Shown here one piece after another: positions 51,336 through 60,003 of a stretch of 64,000 nucleotides of DNA. Made by a program: the position numbers and the translations under genes. Below the pieces are notes generated by a model. The model was not told the DNA's origin. It worked only from the letters and a program-made list of their open reading frames with translations, and searched no databases. Source of the DNA: Bacillus pseudomycoides (lineage in GTDB: Bacteria; Bacillota; Bacilli; Bacillales; Bacillaceae_G); contig NZ_CP064266.1 in the NCBI RefSeq assembly GCF_022811845.1, forward strand, positions 3,968,001 through 4,032,000, written 5' to 3'. Every line of letters begins with the position of its first letter. The first letter of the stretch is position 1.

Positions 51336-52187
51336 TTATAATGTATAATACATTTCATACTGAGCCAACGAATTTTTTTCGAATCCACGCTTCTTTACAA
51401 ACCCTTCAAGTAAACTATTATTAGGGAATCCAATAGAAAGACTGGAAAGCTGTAATTCTTTGTTTACTGTTTGTAATAGACTTGTAGCCATCCCAATTCC
51501 TCTATATTTTTTATCTACAAATAACAAGCTAATTTTACCATTGTCACTCACACATATACATCCTTTTAAATCATCGTTAATATATGCTCCATAATACGTA
51601 TTATTTTCAGTTTTCTCCATATAATCGATATCATTTTGCCAATTTATATGGAAGTTTAACCATTTTTGTATTCCACTTTGAAATTCACCAAACTTAAGGT
51701 GCTTTATTTCTATATTTCGAAGGCTCTTACTTGTCGAATTAGAAAGATTCTTCAAATTATAGTAAGACAGATCATATATTTTTTCATATCCTAACTTCTT
51801 ATAAAATTGAATCGCTCTATCATTACCGACAATAACTTCAAGAAAAAGCTGCTGACATCCATTTTTTATCGCTTCTTCTTTATGAAGTTCAAATAATTTA
51901 TGACTAACACCAGTCCCACGAAAGTCCGGATGAACTGCTAATGTTCCGCATCGCATTGTTTTTATATTTTCGTAGTCTTTGATTCCACCAAGTATAACTC
52001 CAATTGGCTTATTTTCATCCATTGCTAGATGAGAGTGTTCAAGTTTATTTCCTTCCGGGCCGAAAAACCTTTTTATAAATTCTTCTTTTGAAACTTCCAT
52101 CTTTATAATATAATCAGAAAAACCATCTCGAAAAGCTTCGTATACGAGATCTATATTTACTTCGCTACATTTTTTATACTGAATCAT
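51336..52187 (-). CDS. double-GNAT acetyltransferase
   Basis: A 283-residue protein with two GNAT domains. The first, residues 1-150, has LAVHPDFRGTGVSHKLF with acetyl-CoA loop RGTGVS and RAIQFYKKLGY. The second, residues 160-283, has LFVDKKYRGIGMATSLL with loop RGIGMA and a degenerate motif B. The start is taken at MIQYKKCSEVN; an upstream frame overlaps the previous relic. Such double GNATs are often antibiotic or amino-acid modifying; no substrate is known. Confidence 0.75.
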   Translation of the reverse strand: MIQYKKCSEVNIDLVYEAFRDGFSDYIIKMEVSKEEFIKRFFGPEGNKLEHSHLAMDENKPIGVILGGIKDYENIKTMRCGTLAVHPDFRGTGVSHKLFELHKEEAIKNGCQQLFLEVIVGNDRAIQFYKKLGYEKIYDLSYYNLKNLSNSTSKSLRNIEIKHLKFGEFQSGIQKWLNFHINWQNDIDYMEKTENNTYYGAYINDDLKGCICVSDNGKISLLFVDKKYRGIGMATSLLQTVNKELQLSSLSIGFPNNSLLEGFVKKRGFEKNSLAQYEMYYTL

Positions 52188-52213
52188 AGTAAGACTTTCA
52201 TCTACCTTTCCCA

Positions 52214-52848
52214 CTAATTTGAAATAAATGGACATTTCCTACTATACATTGCATCATGAATTTGCTTTATAACAAACGGCGCAATATCTCCATTTTTAAT
52301 CTTAATTCCTGGTAAATCCCTGAGACTCTCTTTTGTTTGACCGGTCCCTTCCCTATCTACAACAAAAGGTAACCGTACAATCGTCCAATTCACATTACTA
52401 CCTCGTATTAGTTGTAATTCCTTATACTTATCTTTCATCATATCCGAAAGAAACAAACGAAATAGCATTGCCCCTATTTTATTTAATACGCTCTTGCATC
52501 TCCTTGTACATCCATGGATCCTCCAGAAATAAGAATATATCTCTTGATCTTGTATTCTTCCATTACTTTTAAAATATGATTCGTAACTACACTAAATATA
52601 TATGACTCTTTTTTAGGTTGACCCACTGCATTAATAACAGCATTGCAACCTTGCAGTAATCGACGTATTGCAGAAATATCGCGAGCATCTCCGTTTACAA
52701 CTTCCAAATGTTTATGCGATATTTTAAACTTTTGTGGATTTCGTGTGAGAATACGGACAAAGTATCCTTCTTGTAGCGCTTGAGTTACAAGGTATTTACC
52801 AGCCTTTCCATTTGCGCCGATAATTGCTATTTTATTTATTATTTGCAT
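52214..52848 (-). pseudogene. frameshifted NAD(P)-binding oxidoreductase (atypical SDR)
   Basis: ATG 52848 starts MQIINKIAIIGANGKAGKYL, with the GANGKAGK cofactor loop, LTRNPQKF, and NAVGQPKK, and ends at TAA after DVQGDARAY. The next frame takes over at about 52490: VLNKIGAMLFRLFLSDMM, then NVNWTIVRLPFV and DIAPFVIKQI to the stop at 52214. One base shift restores a typical NmrA-like protein of about 211 residues. Two separate pieces would not fold alone. Confidence 0.75.
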
Positions 52849-52881
52849 GGTTAGAGTTAGGCTCCTTAAAAAACCAATGAT

Positions 52882-53589
52882 TTATTGACGAACTGTCGTT
52901 ACTTCATATACACGCAGAAACGCAATTAAATATTCACACGCTCTCTCACAAGCGAACATTTTAAAAATCTTTTGTTCTTCTACTGTTTTATCATTCGCTT
53001 GATCTGAAGCTGCTTTCAAACAGAGAAAAGGCTTTTCATTCACATGACATACGTATGCAAAAGCTGCTACTTCTTGATCAACAGCTATCGCACCATATAC
53101 AGTATGTAATAAATATCTCATTTCCGTACTACGAATACGCTGATCTCCTGATATAAAAGTTCCAAAATGCACTTGATCATAAGATTGCATTTTTTTCATT
53201 TGTCTTACAAGAAATTGTGGTGTTTCAATAGGGGCGGATCTCCCAGTATATAAATCAAAACTATCTGTTCCTGTTCCAGCAGCTGTTACATCATGCTGTA
53301 GAGTGCTAAGTGCAACAACAATATGACCATTTTTTACTTTTTCGGATAAACTTCCACAAATACCTGTCATAAATAACTGTTCAGGTTTAAATTCACTTAT
53401 TAGTAACTGTACACAACTAGCACAGTTTACTTTTCCAACGCCCGTAATTACAGAAATTACTTCTAACTCATTTATAGAATGAAAATGAAATTCCCAAGCT
53501 GCTCGTTTTTCTACACGATGACTTGGATAATGTTGATGCAAATATGTAAGCTCTGGTTCCCATGCGGATACAATTGCAATACGTTTCAT
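52882..53589 (-). CDS. MTA/SAH nucleosidase-like purine nucleosidase
   Basis: A 235-residue protein of the purine nucleoside phosphorylase/MTAN fold. ITGVGKVNCASCV and MTGICGSLSE are the ribose and base loops; DQEVAAFAYVC stands where MTAN has EMEAAAVAQVC; SDQAND holds the catalytic Asp. The loss of the Met and changes in the GSAGG loop suggest that the substrate may not be methylthioadenosine. ATG 53589 has AGGAAGTG upstream. Confidence 0.75.
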   Translation of the reverse strand: MKRIAIVSAWEPELTYLHQHYPSHRVEKRAAWEFHFHSINELEVISVITGVGKVNCASCVQLLISEFKPEQLFMTGICGSLSEKVKNGHIVVALSTLQHDVTAAGTGTDSFDLYTGRSAPIETPQFLVRQMKKMQSYDQVHFGTFISGDQRIRSTEMRYLLHTVYGAIAVDQEVAAFAYVCHVNEKPFLCLKAASDQANDKTVEEQKIFKMFACERACEYLIAFLRVYEVTTVRQ

Positions 53590-53597
53590 TACATTTT

Positions 53598-53810
53598 TCA
53601 CTTCCTCCTATTTTCATTTGAATCATTCATCAATACTTTCCTTTTCATAACATGGAATCCATTTTTATATTTTTCATATAAATCTCGTATCATTTCTTTA
53701 TTCTTCGCAATTACCTCACATCCTCTCTCATCGTAAATAAACATGAGACTATCTTTAGTCACATTTACAAAAAATACATCTGAATGATTATTCAACTGAT
53801 ATTTTTCAAT
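53598..53810 (-). pseudogene. C-terminal relic of a DUF3885-like gene
   Basis: A 65-codon frame (53795-53598) with VFFVNVTKDSLMFIYDERG, EVIAKNKEMIRDLYEKYKN matches the end of DUF3885 proteins (YDDRGMDVIA-K, LY-KY). The frame runs back to IEKYQLNNHSD at about 53810, where it meets the HD-domain relic. No start or ribosome binding site is visible. Confidence 0.55.
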
Positions 53811-53819
53811 TCCTCTGCG

Positions 53820-54040
53820 ACTACAATACGTTCATTATTAGGATATATTGCGCTAATATCATGTAAATAACCAGCAATAGCCGCTTGTTCTTCATTCAAT
53901 TGAAATTATTGTTCTCGCTTCATTTGCAACACGTACTGAATGATTATAAGTAAACAAGTGATTGTATGCTAACAAAAAAATTTTATATCTTTTTCCCAAT
54001 TTCCACTGGGTTCAAATGTAGCTAGCTTTTTATATAGCAC
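53820..54040 (-). pseudogene. HD-domain phosphohydrolase relic
   Basis: With AGGAGAG upstream, GTG 54040 starts LYKKLATFEPSGNWEKDI, then AYNHLFTYNHSVRVANEA, and stops after ISIE; the shifted frame continues LNEEQAAIAGYLHDISAIYP and NNERIVVAEEL. NHSVRVA and YLHDIS are the first His and the HD motif of an HD-domain protein like YqeK. The 3' half is lost and joined to the DUF3885 end. Confidence 0.6.
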
Positions 54041-54173
54041 GTTACTCTCTCCTAACACAACGTATATTCTATTTATCATAAGCAACAAAGCATCTTCTTA
54101 ATTTTTATTCGTGATATATTTTTTAAATCCTTTTCCGTACGTTACATGAAATTATGTATATAATATTAACTCC

Positions 54174-54191
54174 CAAACATCTAAATGTTTG
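54174..54191. promoter_or_regulatory. inverted repeat upstream of the response regulator
   Basis: CAAACAT (54174-54180) and ATGTTTG (54185-54191) are separated by four bases and lie about 50 bases before ATG 54240. It could be a site for autoregulation. Confidence 0.4.
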
Positions 54192-54239
54192 TTATTATAT
54201 TAATAATGAAGAAACACAAAGAGAGGAATTACATATACA

Positions 54240-54935
54240 ATGGAAAGAAATATTTTGATTATTGATGACGATAAAGAAATTGTAGAATTACTAGCAGTTT
54301 ATTTACGAAATGAAGGTTACAACATTTATAAAGCATATGATGGTGAGGAAGCGTTACATATGCTCTCACTTCATCAAATTGATCTTATGATTTTAGATAT
54401 CATGATGCCGAAACGCAATGGATTAGAAGTTTGTCAGCAAGTTAGAGAAGAAAATACAGTACCTATTCTTATGCTAAGCGCAAAAGCCGAAGATATGGAT
54501 AAAATCCTAGGTCTTATGACAGGTGCTGATGATTATATGATTAAACCTTTTAATCCATTAGAATTAATTGCTAGAGTTAAAGCGTTATTGCGTAGATCCT
54601 CCTTCCAGTATGCTGCGTCGCAAATAAAAGAAGACGGGATTATTCGGATTCGTTCCATGGAAATACATAAGCATAATCATACTGTGAAAGTGAATGGAGA
54701 GTATATTAAACTTACATCTATTGAATTTGATATCTTATATTTACTTGCCAGTAATACTGGCAGAGTATTTAGTTCATAAGAAATATTTGAACGTGTTTGG
54801 AATGAAGATGGTTATGGTTCTAATAAAACTGTAATGGTTCATATAAGCAACTTAAGAGATAAACTTGAAACAGGAACAAATGGTGAAAAGCTCATTCATA
54901 CTGTTTGGGGAGTTGGCTATAAAGTTGAAAAATGA
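54240..54935 (+). pseudogene. OmpR-family response regulator with a nonsense codon
   Basis: ATG 54240, after AGAGAGGAAT, begins a VanR-type regulator: the receiver has DDD at 9-11, phospho-acceptor Asp 53 in LMILDIMMPKRNG and the switch Lys in MIKPFNP. The winged helix starts at about residue 135 and reaches GRVFSS, then TAA at 54777-54779 where SS-E-EIFERVW is expected. Beyond it the frame stays open and meaningful (EIFERVWNEDGYGSNKTVMV to GVGYKVEK) until TGA 54933. A G-to-T change from GAA explains it. The product of 179 residues would have a receiver but lack the recognition helix. Confidence 0.85.
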
Positions 54936-56082
54936 AACGTTTGATATATTGAAGGTCATCCCAAAATGGAAAATTGCATTTTGGCTTTTAATATCTATTT
55001 TACTTACACCCATTTCAGAGGTTTTCATATCTCGTCTTGTTACAAGTGTAATTAACAGTTCCCTTACATTAACAGCTTTAAGTGAAGAATTTGTTAGAAT
55101 CGTCGGCTATGAAAAATATCGAGGACTTAAAGAATCTTTTTGGGCTATGATGGTGTCTTATGTATTTTTATTTTCTATTTTCTCCTCCTACGTGTATCTT
55201 TTTTATCGTCATGAGAAGAAGTTATACTATGAAGCTTGTATTAAAAAAATGATAGAGGAAATTCGTTATATTGCAAATGGAAACTTTAATCATAAAATTT
55301 CCGTTTTACAACATAATTACTTAGAAGACTTAGCAAATGGCATTAATCAAATTGTAGAACAGTTAAAGGTTTCTATTGAAGAAGAGCGTCAAACCGAACA
55401 AGCAAAAAGTGAACTCATTACAAATGTATCGCATGACTTACGAACACCCTTAACATCCATAGTTGGCTATGTTAATCTCATTCACCATGATAATTATAGG
55501 GATGAGGTAGAGTTACGTCATTATATTCAAGTTATTTATGATAAAGTAACTAGGTTAAACATGTTAATGAATGACCTGTTTGAATATACGCGTGTTCAAA
55601 ATAAAGAGTTACAATTAAGTACTGTACCTATTGATATAATTGAATTACTTGGTCAACTATCTGTTCAATTTCGTATGCAATTTCAAGAAGCAAATATTGA
55701 ATGTAGGCCTTCATTTCCATCAGAAAAACTAATGGTACTTGCTGATGGTGATAAATTGGTGCGTGTATTTGAAAATTTAATTATAAATGCGATGACGTAT
55801 GGAAACGATGGGAAATTCATTGATATAATAGCGTATCAAGAAGATCAAGTGATTGCAATCGATATTGTCAATTACGGTCAGCCTATTCCAAGTACAGATT
55901 TATCACATATATTTGAACGTTTCTATCGTGTTGAAAAATCCCGTTCCACATACACAGGAGGATCTGGACTTGGTTTAGCCATTGCAAAAAGTATTGTGGA
56001 GATTCATAATGGAACGATTGAAGTTTATAGCAATGATGAAAAAACAACATTTACTGTAAAGCTTCTACCTTATAAGCAATAA
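54925..56082 (+). CDS. sensor histidine kinase, VanS-like
   Basis: A 385-residue kinase. Two membrane helices at about 16-32 and 75-94 frame a short outside loop; a HAMP-like linker is at 97-150; HisKA has NVSHDLRTPLTSIVGY with phospho-His 170; the ATPase has ENLIINAMTYG (N box), FERFYRVEKSRS and GGSGLGLAIAKSIVEIH (G2 box). All motifs are intact. TTG 54925 overlaps the regulator's stop (TTGAAAAATGA). Its partner regulator is truncated by a nonsense codon, so signalling may go elsewhere or be dead. Confidence 0.85.
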   Translation: MKNETFDILKVIPKWKIAFWLLISILLTPISEVFISRLVTSVINSSLTLTALSEEFVRIVGYEKYRGLKESFWAMMVSYVFLFSIFSSYVYLFYRHEKKLYYEACIKKMIEEIRYIANGNFNHKISVLQHNYLEDLANGINQIVEQLKVSIEEERQTEQAKSELITNVSHDLRTPLTSIVGYVNLIHHDNYRDEVELRHYIQVIYDKVTRLNMLMNDLFEYTRVQNKELQLSTVPIDIIELLGQLSVQFRMQFQEANIECRPSFPSEKLMVLADGDKLVRVFENLIINAMTYGNDGKFIDIIAYQEDQVIAIDIVNYGQPIPSTDLSHIFERFYRVEKSRSTYTGGSGLGLAIAKSIVEIHNGTIEVYSNDEKTTFTVKLLPYKQ

Positions 56083-56182
56083 AAAATAATTATTTGAACA
56101 ACAAAAAAAATCATCTATTAGAACTAGAAAAATATTATATTCTAAATACAATATAATAGTGATTTTATTTTGTTAATTGATT

Positions 56183-56213
56183 AAGCCCATGGAAAAATTC
56201 CATGGGCTTTTAT
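56183..56213 (+). terminator. terminator of the histidine kinase gene
   Basis: AGCCCATGGAA pairs with TTCCATGGGCT around an AAA loop, followed by TTTT. Confidence 0.85.
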
Positions 56214-56378
56214 ATCTAATATATCAATTTTTCACTATTAAGATAAAAAGATAAAAATAAAAATCTAGAATGTAAGTAGTTTATGAGATGTTAATATTAA
56301 TTCAACTGTATCTTGATCTTTAACAATCTCATCATCTGTACGAAATTTTTATTCACTACTGTAAGTACTTCAAGAAAA

Positions 56379-56864
56379 TTACAACTTATGAAAAAAGTCT
56401 CCGCTTTTACCACCCGTTTTTTGAACTAAATATGTTTCTTTAATGACCATCGTTTTATCAACAGCTTTACACATATCGTAAAAAGTAAGAGCGGCGATTG
56501 ATACGGCCGTTAATGCTTCCATTTCTACACCCGTTTTACCACTGCATTGTACTGTAGCTCGTATTATTAACTCATAGCCATCGGTTTTCTTTTCAAAATG
56601 GAACGTAAAGTCTGTCCCTTGAATGAATATAGGGTGACACATCGGAATAATATCCGCTGTTTTTTTAGCACCGAGTATTCCGGCAACTTGTGCTACTTGG
56701 AGTGGATCCCCTTTTTTCAATCCTCCACTTTGAATTACTTCAAATAATTCATGTGATAAAGAAATTGTACTTTGTGCAACAGCTGTACGTGTTGAAATAT
56801 CCTTTTGAGAGATATCAACCATTTTGGCTCTTCCCTCTTCATTCCAGTGCGAAAACTCACTCAT
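56379..56864 (-). CDS. moaC: cyclic pyranopterin monophosphate synthase MoaC
   Basis: A 161-residue MoaC that closes the pterin ring with MoaA in the first step of molybdenum cofactor synthesis. FSHWNEEGRAKMVDIS at the start, IPMCHPIFI in the active site near residue 76, and GKTGVEMEALTAVSIAALT with KAVDK near the end are all present. AAGGAGG precedes the ATG. It is the last gene of the minus-strand moeB-moeA-moaE-moaD-moaC run. Confidence 0.95.
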   Translation of the reverse strand: MSEFSHWNEEGRAKMVDISQKDISTRTAVAQSTISLSHELFEVIQSGGLKKGDPLQVAQVAGILGAKKTADIIPMCHPIFIQGTDFTFHFEKKTDGYELIIRATVQCSGKTGVEMEALTAVSIAALTFYDMCKAVDKTMVIKETYLVQKTGGKSGDFFHKL

Positions 56865-56912
56865 AATTATCCTCCTTAATGTATGAAAGATGCGGTATTC
56901 AAGTAGAAAGAA

Positions 56913-57149
56913 TTAACCCCCACTTACAGGCGGGATAAACGCTACGGTATCTCCGGCTTTTACATTATCTTCGTCCGTTACAAATTCTTCGTTAATCGCA
57001 ACCATAACTTTATCCAACGATTGTAAATGATAATTATCTTTCAGCCATTTTTTTAATTGATAAACATTCATCTCCCGTTTTTCTATTATTACTAATTGCT
57101 CTGAACCGACTTCTTCTCGCAAATTTGCGAACAGTAAAATTGTAATCAT
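56913..57149 (-). CDS. moaD: molybdopterin synthase sulfur carrier subunit MoaD
   Basis: A 78-residue ubiquitin-like protein ending PPVSGG. The C-terminal Gly-Gly is adenylated by MoeB and then carries sulfur for MoaE. ATG 57149 (MITILLFANLREEV) lies 4 bases after the moaE stop, with AAGAATGAGAAG before it; a longer frame inside moaE has no support. Confidence 0.93.
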   Translation of the reverse strand: MITILLFANLREEVGSEQLVIIEKREMNVYQLKKWLKDNYHLQSLDKVMVAINEEFVTDEDNVKAGDTVAFIPPVSGG

Positions 57150-57153
57150 CTTC

Positions 57154-57618
57154 TCATTCTTCCTTCTTTGGTTTTCCTTCTGGATACGGAGTATTTTCAA
57201 GCTGGTCTCCAATCCACTTTGTGCCATCTTCCCAAAACTCTTTTTTCCAAATTGGGACGATTCTCTTTATACGTTCAATTGCATATTCATTTGCTTCATA
57301 CGCTACTTTACGATGCGGCGACGATACTGCAATTATAACTGCAATATCCATTATTTCTAGTCGTCCCACGCGGTGCGTGATTGCAATTTTTGCATCCGGC
57401 CATTTTTTCTTAATTTCTTCACCAATTTGTGTAAGCTTTTTTACTGCCATCGGTTTATATGCTTCATACTCAAGATGTAACGTTCGTTTTCCTTTCGTTA
57501 ATTCTCTTACCGTTCCAATAAAAGTTGTAATTGCACCTGCTTCTCGTCTTACTACTTTATTCGTTACTTCTTCAACTACAATCGGAGTATCTACGATTTC
57601 AAATAGTACTTGTCCCAT
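57154..57618 (-). CDS. moaE: molybdopterin synthase catalytic subunit MoaE
   Basis: A 154-residue MoaE. GAITTFIGTVRE, LEYEAYKPMA, IAITHRVGRLEI and AVSSPHRKVAYEANEYAIERIK (key SSPHRKVAYEA) then PIWKKEFWEDG are the family marks, including the active-site Lys in PIWKKE. Its start overlaps the end of moeA by 20 bases and GGGAGAGGG precedes it, so translation is coupled. Confidence 0.95.
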   Translation of the reverse strand: MGQVLFEIVDTPIVVEEVTNKVVRREAGAITTFIGTVRELTKGKRTLHLEYEAYKPMAVKKLTQIGEEIKKKWPDAKIAITHRVGRLEIMDIAVIIAVSSPHRKVAYEANEYAIERIKRIVPIWKKEFWEDGTKWIGDQLENTPYPEGKPKKEE

Positions 57619-58906
57619 TAAACCCTCTCCCTATTTTCCGGAATGTCCAAGGCCATTCACTACCTTCGTTATCCTCTAATAAAAGAACGTCTACAAACAT
57701 CCCTTTCTTATATCCTCTCGTACCACCTAGTAGTACAATCAAAATGTTTGATTCTGCTAATGAAGAAACGGAACTAGATTTATCAAAACCCGATGGATAA
57801 GCGACTAGTTGTCCTTCGTTATACTGGAGCTTTGCTCGTACAAATCTTGTAAATGGATTAGGTTTTAGAAAATCCTCTCCAAGTAATGCTTTTTCTCGTT
57901 TTAAATGTGGTTTTTCACTAAACATATAGGTACGAATACTAGGCCTTACGAATAACTCAAAGCCTACATAACAAGCAGAAGGATTACCTGATAATCCAAA
58001 TAATAATTTTCCGTTTAATTGCGCTACGGTTGTGACGCTACCCGGCCGCATTGCAACTTTGTTGAAAAGAACTGAAGCGCCTAATTTTTCATAAATAGCT
58101 GGCAAATAATCGTAATCCCCTACCGAAACACCACCAGTTGTAATTAACATATCGACTTGGCTTAATGCTTCTTTTACTGCTGCGTGGCACGTGTCAAAAT
58201 CGTCGCTAAACTTCCCAAAGTATTTCACTCTTCCACCCGCTCTTCGAATTTGGGACAATATCATATACGTATTACTATTTCGAATTTTTCCAGGTTGTAG
58301 TGGTTCATCAACATCGAAAAGCTCACTCCCAGTCGCCAACAGTCCAATTACAGGCTTTTTGGCAACTGGCACTTCACTGTAACCGAATGTAGCAAGAAGA
58401 GCTGAAATACCTGGATTAATGTAAGAACCTCTTTTTGCGAGAATCGTTCCTTTGCGTGCATCTTCACCTTGAAAAGAAATATTGTCCCCTTTTTTGAATG
58501 AACGCTTCACTTCCATATAGTTTTTTCCGACATCCTCATATTGACGAGTCAGTTCCAGCATTACAACTGCGTTACATCCTTTCGGAATTTGCGCCCCCGT
58601 CATAATTCGAACCGCTTGAAAAGCCCCTACCTCTTGAGGGAATACGGAACCTGCTCCAATTTCACCGATTACTTCAAATAAGATTGGATTCTCTTGACTT
58701 ACCCAAGTGGTATCATCTGCCCTAATAGCAAATCCATCATATGGCGAGCGATCGAAGGAAGGAACATCGTGATCAGCTACTAAATCGTCTGCTAATGTAC
58801 GTCCGTAAGCTAATTCAAGTGGTACTAGTTCTTTTAAACCACAATTGGCAAATTCCATTACTTTACGGACGGCCTCTTCAACTGTAATCGGCACTCTTCT
58901 TTCCAT
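57599..58906 (-). CDS. moeA: molybdopterin molybdenumtransferase MoeA
   Basis: A 435-residue MoeA that inserts molybdate into adenylated molybdopterin. SFDRSPYDGFAIRADD near residue 54, GAQIPKGCNAVV near 100, LLATGSELFD near 190, TTGGVSVGDYDY near 250 and LFGLSGNPSACYVGFELFVRP near 308 (key GLSGNPSAC) are all present. One of several ATGs in GGGATGGTAATGATGG is used; 58906 is my choice, and 58909 is as likely. Confidence 0.95.
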   Translation of the reverse strand: MERRVPITVEEAVRKVMEFANCGLKELVPLELAYGRTLADDLVADHDVPSFDRSPYDGFAIRADDTTWVSQENPILFEVIGEIGAGSVFPQEVGAFQAVRIMTGAQIPKGCNAVVMLELTRQYEDVGKNYMEVKRSFKKGDNISFQGEDARKGTILAKRGSYINPGISALLATFGYSEVPVAKKPVIGLLATGSELFDVDEPLQPGKIRNSNTYMILSQIRRAGGRVKYFGKFSDDFDTCHAAVKEALSQVDMLITTGGVSVGDYDYLPAIYEKLGASVLFNKVAMRPGSVTTVAQLNGKLLFGLSGNPSACYVGFELFVRPSIRTYMFSEKPHLKREKALLGEDFLKPNPFTRFVRAKLQYNEGQLVAYPSGFDKSSSVSSLAESNILIVLLGGTRGYKKGMFVDVLLLEDNEGSEWPWTFRKIGRGFNGTSTI

Positions 58907-58924
58907 CATTACCATCCCTTTCTA

Positions 58925-59941
58925 TTAACCTAATAAACGATAGTATATTTGCTTCGCTTTTTGAACTTCATTCGTTCCATGAATAAATACACGACCATCT
59001 TGAAAAATGACCATACGATAATCTTCTAGTTGGCAAGACAGCAAATACGGATTCCGATCTACTTTCCCGTGTTTTTTTAGTACTTTTTCTAAATCATCAA
59101 AGTTGTAATGACTATTATGCGCCGGTCTAATTTGAACCGTATTTCTTCCGCATAAAACAGCTGTCTTCGTTTGATTTTCATAAGATAAATAAGGATAAGT
59201 TCTATTTGTTCCGCACGAAAGACAATTGTCCGTTTTTATTTTTCCTAGTTTGATAGAATGATGTTGATTACTCCATATATCAAACATTAGAAAAGTTTTT
59301 CTGATTGCTGAGTAATCTTCCACTAAAATTTTGAACGCTTCTGCCACTTGATATGCTGCGACTATTTGGACGGCTGGACTAATGATTCCAACTGTGTCAC
59401 ACGTCTCCCCTGTAACGGGAACACTTTTTAGTACACAATGTAAGCACGGTGTTTTCTTTGGCATAATCGTATAACTCATGCCATATCCTCCGACACAAGA
59501 ACCATAAATCCAAGGAATATCATATTTTTGTGATAAGTCATTAATCACAAACCGAATATCAAAATTATCTGTTGCATCAATGATTACATCAACATCGTCT
59601 AATAAAACTTCCATATTTTCTACTCTCACATCCATCACAAAAGCATGAATCTGTACTTCTGAATTAATTTGTTTTAAACGATTCTGTGCTGCAATTGCTT
59701 TTGGTAATTTTTCTATCGCATCTTGTTCAGTGTAAAGTTGTTGCCGCTGTAAATTACTCCATTCTACGTAATCACGATCAATAATCGTTAATTTCCCGAT
59801 ACCTGCACGTACAAATGCTTCTGCACTTGCACTTCCTAATGCACCTGCCCCCACAATCAACACATGCTTATTTCTAATCTTCTCTTGTCCTTTACTCCCA
59901 ATAGGAGTGAACAACTGTTGACGTGAATACCGCTCTATCAT
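58925..59941 (-). CDS. moeB: ThiF/MoeB adenylyltransferase
   Basis: A 338-residue E1-like enzyme that activates the C-terminus of MoaD. VLIVGAGALGSASAEAFVRAG binds ATP (key GAGALGSA), DRDYVEWSNLQRQ carries the Arg finger, IIDATDNFDIRF follows, and Cys pairs CLHC and CLSC bind zinc. GETCDT holds the active-site Cys. An extra C-terminal segment of about 90 residues follows where some family members have a rhodanese domain; no rhodanese Cys is seen. AAGGAAGG precedes the ATG. Confidence 0.88.
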   Translation of the reverse strand: MIERYSRQQLFTPIGSKGQEKIRNKHVLIVGAGALGSASAEAFVRAGIGKLTIIDRDYVEWSNLQRQQLYTEQDAIEKLPKAIAAQNRLKQINSEVQIHAFVMDVRVENMEVLLDDVDVIIDATDNFDIRFVINDLSQKYDIPWIYGSCVGGYGMSYTIMPKKTPCLHCVLKSVPVTGETCDTVGIISPAVQIVAAYQVAEAFKILVEDYSAIRKTFLMFDIWSNQHHSIKLGKIKTDNCLSCGTNRTYPYLSYENQTKTAVLCGRNTVQIRPAHNSHYNFDDLEKVLKKHGKVDRNPYLLSCQLEDYRMVIFQDGRVFIHGTNEVQKAKQIYYRLLG

Positions 59942-60003
59942 GAGATAGCCTTCCTTTCATGTACATACTCATCATTTAATTAAAAAATACGCTTCATATT
60001 CGA

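Noticed and set aside
57221..57679. Open frame of 152 codons opposite moaE
   Set aside because: Antisense of a well-supported gene, without ribosome binding site or protein-like motifs.
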